A stretch of DNA of 64,000 nucleotides, taken from the NCBI RefSeq assembly GCF_900090145.1, contig NZ_FMHI01000011.1:156599-220598 (forward strand), written 5' to 3'. The notes beneath the pieces were generated by a model. It worked only from the letters and a program-made list of their open reading frames with translations. It ran no database searches and had not been told where the DNA came from. Each line of letters opens with the position of its first letter. Positions within the stretch are counted from its first letter, which is position 1. The position numbers and the translations under genes are program-made. Shown one piece after another: positions 37,210-44,554 of the stretch. The stretch is from Streptomyces sp. WMMB 322. Lineage in GTDB: Bacteria > Actinomycetota > Actinomycetes > Streptomycetales > Streptomycetaceae.

Positions 37210-39099
37210 GTGCCACGTGAGCAGGGCCGCGGCCCCGGCGGCCACCGGGCGCACCGCGGAGCACGCAGCGGCCGCGGCGGACCGTACGCACGGCGCGACG
37301 GGCACGGACCGCACGCCCGGCGCGACCGCGGCGACGGAGGTGCCGGCGGCGGGGAACCGCGCGAGGACGGACCGCCGCACGCACACGGCGCTCCGCGCGG
37401 CGGCCTGGAGCAGCAACTCGCGGGCCTGGAGGGCGCTTCGTACGGCCGGTACAAGGGTCTCGTCGGGACGTGGAAGATGCCGGGCGCGGAGGCGACCGGG
37501 GAGACGCTGCGGCTCGTGCGCGGCCAGTCCGACCCGTTCGCTCCGCCGGCGCGTGTGGCCGTGCGGGTGCCCGCGGAGCGTGCCGGATTTCCGTCCGCGC
37601 TGTGGAGCACGCCCGTCCGCCGCCGCGCCCTCGCGTCTTTCATCGCCCGCCGTGCGGCCCAAGTCGCGGGTGGAGAGCGTGCGTTGCGGATCGACGCGGG
37701 CGGCCAGGAAGTGCTCGACCGGGGTTCGTGCCAGGTCTCGGCGGACGACGGCGCGGTCACGCTCCGGTTCGGTCTCGCCCTGCCCGGCAAGGGCCGGCGC
37801 ATCGATGCCCGTACCGCGCAGCGTCTGCTGTGCCGGGCCGTGCCCGACATCGCCGAACGTGCGCTGCGTTACGCGTCGCTGGACGCGGAGGCGGTGGAGG
37901 AGTTCGTAGAGACGGTCGAGGACTCCGACGCCCTGCGCGAGGCGCTGCCCGGACTCGGTCTGGTCGCGTTCGTCGCGGACGGGGCTGTGCTGCCGCGGGG
38001 CAGCGGCGTGGACGACCGTCCGGCCCGCGGCGAGGGCGTCGTGCCGTTCTCCTCGCCGGAGGGGCTGCGGGTCACGGTCGCGCTGCCGAACGGGGGCGAG
38101 GTCACGGGAATGGGGCTGCGCGAGGGCGTGAGCCTGATCGTGGGCGGCGGCTTCCACGGCAAGTCGACGCTGCTGCGCGCTCTGGAGACGGGCATCTGGG
38201 ACCACGTGCCCGGCGACGGGCGCGAACTCGTCGTCTCACGCCCTGAGACGGTGAAGTTGCGTGCGGAGGACGGCCGCCGGGTGGAGAGGGTGGACGTGCA
38301 CGCGTTCGTCGGCCATCTTCCGGACGGCTCCGACACCACCGACTTCTCGACGGACAACGCCTCCGGCTCCACCTCACAGGCCGCGTCGCTGTGCGAGGCA
38401 GTCGAGGCGGGGGCGCGGGTGCTGCTCATCGACGAGGACACGGCGGCGACCAACCTGATGATCCGTGACGCCCGCATGCAGGCCCTCGTGGCCAAGGAAC
38501 GCGAGCCGCTGACGCCGCTGGTGGACTCCGTGCGCTCCCTCCACCGCGACCACGGCGTCTCGACGGTGCTGGTCATGGGCGGTTCCGGCGACTATCTGGA
38601 AGTCGCCGACCTGGTGCTGATGCTGGACGCCTACCGCCCCTCCGACGTGACGGAACGGGCGCGGGAGGTCGCGTCCGTACCGACGGGACGGCACGCCGAG
38701 GCCGAGAGCTTCCCGGCAGTGGTGCACCGCAGCCCCGACCCCGCGTCGCTGGAGTCCGAGGCGCGGGGGCGCAGGCGCGTGCGCTCGCGCGGCGAGGACG
38801 CGCTGACGTTCGGGGAGTACGAGGTGGATCTGCGCTCGGTGGAGCAGATCGCGGACGCCCGTCAGGTGGCGGGAATCGGCCTCGCACTCGACCTGATGGT
38901 GCGACGCGGGCATGTGGACGGCACCCGTACACTCGCGGAGGCCCTGGACCTGCTCGACGCCGAACTGGCGGCCGGGGGCGCGGACGCGCTGCTGGCCGTG
39001 CGCGACGAGGACTTCGCCGTGCCGCGCCGCTTCGAGACGGCGGCGGCACTCAACCGGGTGCGCGGTCTGCGCGTCCGCAGAGCGGGAAGCACACCTTGA
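37210..39099 (+). CDS. predicted ATPase of the ABC_ATPase (P-loop) family
   Basis: 629 residues from GTG 37210, with AGGGAGGG just upstream. Residues 1-65 are a low-complexity Gly/Arg/His-rich extension. The conserved part opens with LEQQLAGLEGASYGRYKGLVGTWKM and contains Walker A GGGFHGKSTLL (about residue 316), the Walker B-like VLLIDEDTAATNLMIRDARMQ, and LVMGGSGDYLEVADLVLMLDAY, the standard pattern of this family. It is soluble and has no partner permease, so it is not a transport ATPase. Its role is unknown. A GNAT gene follows after 19 bases and is probably co-transcribed. Confidence 0.8.
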   Translation: MPREQGRGPGGHRAHRGARSGRGGPYARRDGHGPHARRDRGDGGAGGGEPREDGPPHAHGAPRGGLEQQLAGLEGASYGRYKGLVGTWKMPGAEATGETLRLVRGQSDPFAPPARVAVRVPAERAGFPSALWSTPVRRRALASFIARRAAQVAGGERALRIDAGGQEVLDRGSCQVSADDGAVTLRFGLALPGKGRRIDARTAQRLLCRAVPDIAERALRYASLDAEAVEEFVETVEDSDALREALPGLGLVAFVADGAVLPRGSGVDDRPARGEGVVPFSSPEGLRVTVALPNGGEVTGMGLREGVSLIVGGGFHGKSTLLRALETGIWDHVPGDGRELVVSRPETVKLRAEDGRRVERVDVHAFVGHLPDGSDTTDFSTDNASGSTSQAASLCEAVEAGARVLLIDEDTAATNLMIRDARMQALVAKEREPLTPLVDSVRSLHRDHGVSTVLVMGGSGDYLEVADLVLMLDAYRPSDVTERAREVASVPTGRHAEAESFPAVVHRSPDPASLESEARGRRRVRSRGEDALTFGEYEVDLRSVEQIADARQVAGIGLALDLMVRRGHVDGTRTLAEALDLLDAELAAGGADALLAVRDEDFAVPRRFETAAALNRVRGLRVRRAGSTP

Positions 39100-39118
39100 G
39101 CGAGTACGGAGAGAACCG

Positions 39119-39757
39119 TTGAGCGAGAACGCGACGCGGAGTGTCACCACGTGGTTCCTGGAGCAGACGGCTCCCGGGGATCTGACGGGCGAACCCCCCG
39201 TGGAGGAGGCGTCCGGTCTGCGCATCGTGCGGGCCGAGGTGGTCTCCGCCGCGTTCAGCAGGTTCCTCTACAGCGAGGTCGGCGCGGACGTGGAGTGGGT
39301 CGACCGGCTGCCGTGGACGCGGGAGCAGTGGCACCGGTGGCTGGACCGTCCGGGCGTGGAGACCTGGGTGGCCTGGGAACGGGGCACTCCCGCCGGGTAC
39401 ATCGAGCTGGACGGCGCGACCGAGGACACCTCGGGGCGGGCCACCCGCCCCGGCGCCACGGTGGAGATCAGCTACTTCGGCCTTCTTCCCGCCTTCCGGG
39501 GTCGGGGCATCGGAGGGCGGCTGCTCGCGTTCGGCACCCGCCGCGCCTGGGACATGGGCGACCGGTGGGAGGGCCGGCCGCCGACCTCCCGCGTGTGGTT
39601 GCACACATGCAGCAAGGACGGGCCGCACGCGCTGCGCAACTACCGGCGGCGCGGCTTCGGCGTCTACGCGAAGGACGTGACCCTGGAAACACCCGGGGAC
39701 AAGGGGGACGCGCCTGGCGTCTCCGGGCCGCCGGCGCAACGTCCGGCTGCGGAGTGA
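39119..39757 (+). CDS. GNAT family N-acetyltransferase
   Basis: 212 residues from TTG 39119, with GGAGAG nine bases upstream and 19 bases after the P-loop ATPase stop. The acetyl-CoA site is FGLLPAFRGRGIGGRLLAFGTRRAWDMG (about 120-147), followed by RVWLHTCSKDGPHALRNYRRRGFGVYAKD, a typical GNAT end. The substrate is unknown. Probable co-transcription with the ABC_ATPase gene is the only clue to its role. Confidence 0.8.
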   Translation: MSENATRSVTTWFLEQTAPGDLTGEPPVEEASGLRIVRAEVVSAAFSRFLYSEVGADVEWVDRLPWTREQWHRWLDRPGVETWVAWERGTPAGYIELDGATEDTSGRATRPGATVEISYFGLLPAFRGRGIGGRLLAFGTRRAWDMGDRWEGRPPTSRVWLHTCSKDGPHALRNYRRRGFGVYAKDVTLETPGDKGDAPGVSGPPAQRPAAE

Positions 39758-39790
39758 GGGCGTCGTCCCGCTGACTGTCAAGAGTGCATC

Positions 39791-39838
39791 GTCCCGCTAT
39801 TCGGGACAGGACTGTCCACATCCTGGATATTGGTGGAC
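39791..39838 (+). promoter_or_regulatory. two inverted repeats at the sulfur operon promoter region
   Basis: GTCCC-N7-GGGAC (39791-39807) and GTCCAC-N13-GTGGAC (39814-39838) lie 32-79 bases before the leader peptide. The second encloses TCCTGGATATTG, which could hold a -10 box. A sulfur regulator such as a CysB/CymR-type factor could bind, but none is identified. Confidence 0.4.
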
Positions 39839-39869
39839 TGCCCGTTCGGCGCCGTGCGACGCTTCCGTC

Positions 39870-39953
39870 ATGTCTCGCGCTGGAATTGCCTTGGTGAGTC
39901 GACGCCACGTCGACTTCGGCCGCATGTCCAGCGCCATCTGTCGCGCGGGCTGA
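39870..39953 (+). CDS. sulfur-operon leader peptide (27 residues)
   Basis: From ATG 39870 the frame codes 27 residues: MSRAGIALV, then SRRHVDFGRMSSAICRAG. The RRHVDFGRxSSAICR core is the streptomycete leader-peptide family found ahead of sulfur genes. The single Cys codon near the end fits cysteine-sensing translation control, by analogy with cysteine leader peptides of mycobacteria. It lies 288 bases before the reductase gene, and competing hairpins follow at 39997-40026. Together these suggest attenuation of the whole operon. Confidence 0.85.
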   Translation: MSRAGIALVSRRHVDFGRMSSAICRAG

Positions 39954-39996
39954 CAGTCCCAGCACCACCGATCTCGAGCCGCCCTCACCGTCACGT

Positions 39997-40026
39997 GGGG
40001 GCACCCCCGGCGGACTGCCCCCGGGG
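39997..40026 (+). promoter_or_regulatory. candidate attenuator: two mutually exclusive hairpins
   Basis: GGGGGCA (39997-40003) can pair with TGCCCCC (40016-40022). CCCCGG (40005-40010) can instead pair with CCGGGG (40021-40026). The two pairings share 40021-40022 and interleave, so only one can form at a time. They start 44 bases after the leader-peptide stop. This is the arrangement expected of a leader whose fold depends on ribosome position. Confidence 0.35.
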
Positions 40027-40241
40027 AAGTGCGCTCTCCTCCGGCTGAACCGTCGCCGCGGTCCCCCCTGCCTTCCGCGCGTGCGCAACCTGCCGCACGA
40101 ACGGACCCGACCAGGTGTGACGTGCGCGCAATCACCCGGTGACCCGTACCCGTCATCGACGGCCGGCCGCCTCCGGCTGCCCGGCCGGCCTGCCCGGGGC
40201 CCCGCCCGAAGGACACCTGAAGGACCCGAAGGACAACTGCC

Positions 40242-41939
40242 ATGGCCGAGACCTCCAAGCGTCCCGCTTCCGCACCGAGCCGCCGCAAGACCGGACGCCA
40301 CCGCGGCGAAGGGCAGTGGGCCGCCGGTCACTTCACTCCCCTCAACGGCAACGAGCAGACGAAGAAGGACGACGACGGTCTCAATGTGCGGACACGCATT
40401 GAGACGATCTACGCGCACCGCGGGTTCGACTCGATCGACGGCGCCGACCTGCGCGGCCGCATGCGCTGGTGGGGCCTCTACACCCAGCGCAGGCCCGGGA
40501 TCAGCGGCGGCAAGACCGCGGTGCTGGAGCCGGAGGAGCTGGACGACGAGTACTTCATGCTCCGGGTGCGCATCGACGGCGGCCAGTTGACCACCCGGCA
40601 GCTGCGCACCATCGGCGAGATCTCGCAGGACTTCGCACGCGGCACCGCCGACATCACCGACCGGCAGAACATCCAGTTCCACTGGATCCGCATCGAGGAC
40701 ATGCCCGAGATCTGGCGCCGCCTGGAGGGCGTCGGCCTCTCCACCACCGAGGCCTGCGGCGACACTCCGCGCGTCATCATGGGCTCGCCCGTCGCCGGCA
40801 TCGCGGCCGACGAGATCATCGACGGCACCCCCGCCATCGACGAGATCCACCGCCGGGTCATCGGCAACCCCGCGTATTCGAACCTGCCGCGGAAGTTCAA
40901 GACCGCGGTGTCCGGATCTCCGCTGCTCGACGTCGCGCACGAGATCAACGACGTCGCGTTCGTCGGCGTCGAACACCCCGAACTCGGCCCCGGCTTCGAC
41001 GTGTGGGTCGGCGGCGGCCTGTCGACCAACCCCAAGCTGGGCGTACGGCTCGGCGCCTGGGTGCCGGTCGAGGACGTCGCGGACGTGCACGAGGGCATCG
41101 TCTCGGTCTTCCGCGACTACGGGTACCGGCGGCTGCGCACCCGCGCCCGCATCAAGTTCCTCGTCGCCGACTGGGGCGCGGAGAAGTTCCGTCAGGTGCT
41201 GGAGGACGAGTACCTGCTGCGCAGGATGGCGGACGGACCCGCACCCGAGGCGCCCGTCCAGCAGTGGCGCGACCACATCGGCGTGCACGAACAGCGCGAC
41301 GGCAACTACTACGTGGGCTTCGCGCCGCGCGTGGGGCGCGTCGACGGCGGCACGCTCACCAAGATCGCGGACCTCGCCGAGTCGCACGGTTCGGGCCGCG
41401 TCCGCACCACCGCCGAGCAGAAGATGATCGTCCTCGATGTGGCCGGGGACCGGGTGGAGTCCCTGACCCGGGCGCTGGAGGCGCTCGACCTCACGGCACG
41501 CCCGTCGGTCTTCCGCCGCGGCACCATGGCCTGCACCGGCATCGAGTTCTGCAAGTTGGCCATCGTCGAGACGAAGGCACGCGGCTCGTCGCTCATCGAC
41601 GAACTGGAGCGCCGCCTCCCCGAGTTCGACGAGCCGGTCACCATCAACGTCAACGGCTGCCCCAACTCCTGCGCCCGCATCCAGGTCGCGGACATCGGGC
41701 TGAAGGGCCAGCTCGTCACGGACGCCGACGGCGAGCAGGTCGAGGGATACCAGGTCCACCTGGGCGGCTCCCTCGGCATGGAGCCCGGCTTCGGCCGGAA
41801 GGTCCGCGGCCTGAAGGTCACCGCCACGGAACTGCCCGACTACATCGAGCGCGTGCTGCTCAACTTCCAGGAGCAGCGCGAGGACGGCGAGCGCTTCGCC
41901 CAGTGGGCGGCGCGCGCGGAAGAGGGTGCCCTCAAATGA
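40242..41939 (+). CDS. sir: ferredoxin-dependent sulfite/nitrite reductase (siroheme, 4Fe-4S)
   Basis: 565 residues from ATG 40242. The enzyme reduces sulfite to sulfide with six electrons from ferredoxin. The cluster and siroheme are bound by C431, C437, C473 and C477 (CTGIEFC and CPNSC). Y80 and C172 are 92 residues apart, as are the cross-linked Tyr69 and Cys161 of the Mycobacterium tuberculosis sulfite reductase, which favours sulfite over nitrite. Annotated homologues are often called nitrite/sulfite reductase. It heads the sulfur operon, and its stop overlaps the next small ORF by ATGA. Confidence 0.92.
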   Translation: MAETSKRPASAPSRRKTGRHRGEGQWAAGHFTPLNGNEQTKKDDDGLNVRTRIETIYAHRGFDSIDGADLRGRMRWWGLYTQRRPGISGGKTAVLEPEELDDEYFMLRVRIDGGQLTTRQLRTIGEISQDFARGTADITDRQNIQFHWIRIEDMPEIWRRLEGVGLSTTEACGDTPRVIMGSPVAGIAADEIIDGTPAIDEIHRRVIGNPAYSNLPRKFKTAVSGSPLLDVAHEINDVAFVGVEHPELGPGFDVWVGGGLSTNPKLGVRLGAWVPVEDVADVHEGIVSVFRDYGYRRLRTRARIKFLVADWGAEKFRQVLEDEYLLRRMADGPAPEAPVQQWRDHIGVHEQRDGNYYVGFAPRVGRVDGGTLTKIADLAESHGSGRVRTTAEQKMIVLDVAGDRVESLTRALEALDLTARPSVFRRGTMACTGIEFCKLAIVETKARGSSLIDELERRLPEFDEPVTINVNGCPNSCARIQVADIGLKGQLVTDADGEQVEGYQVHLGGSLGMEPGFGRKVRGLKVTATELPDYIERVLLNFQEQREDGERFAQWAARAEEGALK

Positions 41940-42058
41940 GCGAGCCCGGGCGCGCGGCGTCGGCTGGACCGAGGAACCGCGCAGCGACGAAGGAGCGAGC
42001 AGTGACGAGGGAAGCCGACGCGTCAAAGCGCGCCAGGGCTGAGCGGGGGGCACAGTGA
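41936..42058 (+). CDS. 40-codon ORF coupled at both ends in the sulfur operon
   Basis: The ATG (41936) overlaps the reductase stop as ATGA, and its stop overlaps the next start as GTGA (42055-42058). The 40 residues are basic and alanine-rich (MSEPGRAASAGPRNRAATKE...), with no membrane segment. I do not recognise it. Coupling at both ends indicates that ribosomes pass through it, either to make a small protein or only to deliver ribosomes to the zinc-ribbon gene. Confidence 0.5.
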   Translation: MSEPGRAASAGPRNRAATKERAVTREADASKRARAERGAQ

Positions 42059-42327
42059 GCGAGCGGGCCGCGCCGTTCTACTGCCCGTACTGCGGTGACG
42101 AGGACCTTCGCCCCTCCGAGGAGACGGGCGGGGCGGCCGCCGGCAAGGGGGCGGCCTGGGAGTGCGCCGCGTGCAACCGGGCGTTCAGGCTCGCGTTCCT
42201 CGGGCTGCTGGCCAGGGGCCTGCAGCGCGGAGGCGGCGCCGCGGGCGCAGCGGCCGGCAACGGCACCGGCACGGGCCGGGACGGAGACCGGGACGGCAGC
42301 ACTCAGGATGGAGGGGCCACGCCATGA
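42055..42327 (+). CDS. small zinc-ribbon protein of the sulfur operon
   Basis: 90 residues from GTG 42055. Two CxxC pairs, C10-C13 (YCPYCGDED) and C37-C40 (ECAACNRAF), make a zinc ribbon. The C-terminal 35 residues are Gly/Asp/Thr-rich and likely disordered. It lies between sir and cysH, as in other streptomycete clusters, and its stop overlaps the cysH start (ATGA). Its function is not known; a redox or assembly partner of the reductases is a guess from position. Confidence 0.75.
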   Translation: MSERAAPFYCPYCGDEDLRPSEETGGAAAGKGAAWECAACNRAFRLAFLGLLARGLQRGGGAAGAAAGNGTGTGRDGDRDGSTQDGGATP

Positions 42328-43034
42328 CCACAGCCGCGCAACGGCGCTCCGCGGCAGAGCTGCGGCGGCTCGCGGAGGACGCGGGCCGGAAGCTGGAGGA
42401 CGCACCGGCGCTGGAGGTGCTGCGCTGGGCCACGGACACCTTCGGCGACCGCTTCTGCGTCACCTCCTCCATGGAGGACGCGGTGGTGGCGCATCTCGCT
42501 TCCCGCGTCGCACCGGGCGTCCGCGTCGTCTTCCTCGACACCGGCTACCACTTCCCCGAGACGCTCGGCACGCGTGACGCGGTGGCCGCCGTCATGGACG
42601 TCGAGGTGATCACGCTGACGCCGCAGCGGACCGTTGCCGAGCAGGACGCGGAGCACGGTCCGAAGCTGCACGACCGGAATCCCGATCTGTGCTGCGCGAT
42701 GCGGAAGGTGGCGCCCCTCGAGGAGGGTCTGCGCCAGTACGACGCGTGGGCGACGGGCCTGCGCCGGGACGAGTCGCCCACCCGGGCGGGCACTCCCGTC
42801 GTCGGCTGGGACGAGCGCCGGCAGAAGGTCAAGATCTCGCCGATCGCCCGCTGGAATCAGGCCGATGTCGAGGCCTACATCGCCGAACACGGCGTGCTCA
42901 CCAACCCGCTGCTCTCCGACGGTTACGCCTCGGTGGGCTGCGCCCCGTGCACCCGGCGCGTTCTTGAGGGCGAGGACGCCCGCGCCGGACGCTGGTCGGG
43001 TCAGGGCAAGACCGAGTGCGGGATCCATCTGTGA
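42324..43034 (+). CDS. cysH: assimilatory APS (phosphoadenylyl-sulfate) reductase
   Basis: 236 residues from ATG 42324. Reduces activated sulfate to sulfite with thioredoxin. The CC-CxxC cluster ligands C123-C124 and C206-C209 mark the iron-sulfur APS reductase type; PAPS reductases lack them. The catalytic Cys232 is in the C-terminal ECGIHL. The PP-motif region FCVTSSMEDAVVAHLAS and FLDTGYHFPET are clear. Because the enzyme looks APS-specific, the adjacent CysC kinase would mainly supply PAPS for other uses, such as sulfotransferases. Confidence 0.93.
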   Translation: MTTAAQRRSAAELRRLAEDAGRKLEDAPALEVLRWATDTFGDRFCVTSSMEDAVVAHLASRVAPGVRVVFLDTGYHFPETLGTRDAVAAVMDVEVITLTPQRTVAEQDAEHGPKLHDRNPDLCCAMRKVAPLEEGLRQYDAWATGLRRDESPTRAGTPVVGWDERRQKVKISPIARWNQADVEAYIAEHGVLTNPLLSDGYASVGCAPCTRRVLEGEDARAGRWSGQGKTECGIHL

Positions 43035-43062
43035 GCGTGAACTCCGTGACAGGGAGCGGGAG

Positions 43063-43620
43063 ATGACGACAGCGACAACGCGGCGGGAGAGCGGGGCCAC
43101 CGTCTGGCTCACCGGCCTGCCGAGCGCGGGCAAGACGACGATCGCGACCGCGCTTGCGGAACAACTCGCCGCAAATGGCCGCCGCGTGGAGGTGCTCGAC
43201 GGGGACGAGATCCGTACTTTCCTCTCCGCCGGTCTCGGCTTCTCCCGCGAGGACCGCGACTTGAACGTGCAGCGCATCGGTTTCGTCGCGGAGCTGCTCG
43301 CCTCGCACGGCGTGACCGTCCTCGTGCCGGTCATCGCGCCGTACGCGGACAGCCGGGAGGCGGTGCGCAAGCGTCATCAGGCCGCCGGCACCGGCTACTT
43401 GGAGGTGCACGTCGCCACTCCGGTCGAGGTGTGCTCGCAGCGCGACGTGAAGGGACTGTATGCGCGTCAGGCCTCGGGGGAGATCTCCGGGCTGACGGGC
43501 GTGGACGACCCGTACGAGGCCCCCGAGGAGCCGGATCTGCGGATCGAGGCACACCGGCAGGGCGTGGAGGAATCCGCTGCGGCGCTGCGCGCGCTGCTGA
43601 GTGAGAGGGGACTGCTGTGA
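43063..43620 (+). CDS. cysC: adenylyl-sulfate (APS) kinase
   Basis: 185 residues from ATG 43063, with GGAG seven bases upstream. Phosphorylates APS to PAPS. The P-loop GLPSAGKTT lies at about 18-26, followed by VLDGDEIRTFLSAGLGFSREDRDLNVQRIGFVAELL and the lid region KGLYARQASGEISGLTGVDDPYEAPEEPDL, all typical. The stop overlaps the cysD GTG start by four bases. It is a separate protein, not fused to CysN. Confidence 0.95.
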   Translation: MTTATTRRESGATVWLTGLPSAGKTTIATALAEQLAANGRRVEVLDGDEIRTFLSAGLGFSREDRDLNVQRIGFVAELLASHGVTVLVPVIAPYADSREAVRKRHQAAGTGYLEVHVATPVEVCSQRDVKGLYARQASGEISGLTGVDDPYEAPEEPDLRIEAHRQGVEESAAALRALLSERGLL

Positions 43621-44552
43621 GGACGGCCGTCACGACGCTGGAAGAGCGGGAGAACCCGTACGCGCTCTCGCACCTGGACGCGCTGGAGTCGGAGGGTGTG
43701 CACATCTTCCGTGAGGTCGCGGGCGAGTTCGAGCGCCCGGTGATCCTCTTCTCCGGCGGCAAGGACTCCATCGTCATGCTGCATCTGGCGCTGAAGGCGT
43801 TCCGCCCGGCGCCGGTGCCGTTCACGCTGCTGCACGTGGACACGGGGCACAACTTCCCCGAGGTGCTGGAGTACCGCGACCGTGTGGTGGCGCAGCACGG
43901 GCTGCGGCTGCACGTGGCCCGGGTGCAGGAGTTCATCGACCGCGGCGAGTTGAAGGAGCGCCCGGACGGCACCCGCAACCCGCTGCAGACCGTTCCCCTG
44001 CTGAAGGCCATCGAGGGCAACCGCTTCGACGCGGTCTTCGGCGGCGGGCGGCGCGACGAAGAGAAGGCGCGGGCGAAGGAACGTGTCTTCTCCCTGCGCG
44101 ACGAGTTCGGCGGCTGGGACCCGCGGCGTCAGCGCCCGGAGCTGTGGCAGCTCTACAACGGGCGTCACGCGCCGGGTGAGCACGTGCGCGTCTTCCCGCT
44201 GTCGAACTGGACCGAGCTGGACGTGTGGCAGTACATCGCCCGCGAGAACATCGAACTCCCCGGCATCTACTACGCACATGAGCGCACGGTCTTCTCCCGC
44301 GCCGGGATGTGGCTGGCCCCCGGCGAGTGGGGCGGCCCCGGCGACGGCGAGCGGGTGGAGCGGCGCAAGGTGCGCTACCGCACGGTGGGCGACATGTCCT
44401 GCACGGGTGCCGTCGATTCCGACGCCGACTCCATCGAGAAGGTCATCGCCGAGATCGCCGCGTCCCGGCTGACGGAGCGCGGCGCGACACGGGCGGACGA
44501 CAAGCTCTCGGAGGCCGCCATGGAGGACCGCAAGCGCGAGGGGTACTTCTGA
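43617..44552 (+). CDS. cysD: sulfate adenylyltransferase subunit 2
   Basis: 311 residues from GTG 43617, overlapping the cysC stop (GTGA). The catalytic half of ATP sulfurylase, forming APS from sulfate and ATP. The PP-loop SGGKDS is at 46-51, followed by LLHVDTGHNFPEVLEYRD and FGGGRRDEEKARAKERVFS. It forms a complex with CysN, whose gene begins two bases after its stop. Confidence 0.96.
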   Translation: MRTAVTTLEERENPYALSHLDALESEGVHIFREVAGEFERPVILFSGGKDSIVMLHLALKAFRPAPVPFTLLHVDTGHNFPEVLEYRDRVVAQHGLRLHVARVQEFIDRGELKERPDGTRNPLQTVPLLKAIEGNRFDAVFGGGRRDEEKARAKERVFSLRDEFGGWDPRRQRPELWQLYNGRHAPGEHVRVFPLSNWTELDVWQYIARENIELPGIYYAHERTVFSRAGMWLAPGEWGGPGDGERVERRKVRYRTVGDMSCTGAVDSDADSIEKVIAEIAASRLTERGATRADDKLSEAAMEDRKREGYF

Positions 44553-44554
44553 TC

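Noticed and set aside
40081..40241. GTG-started + frame just ahead of the sulfite reductase
   Set aside because: No ribosome site, Pro/Arg-rich composition, and it runs into the reductase gene in another frame.
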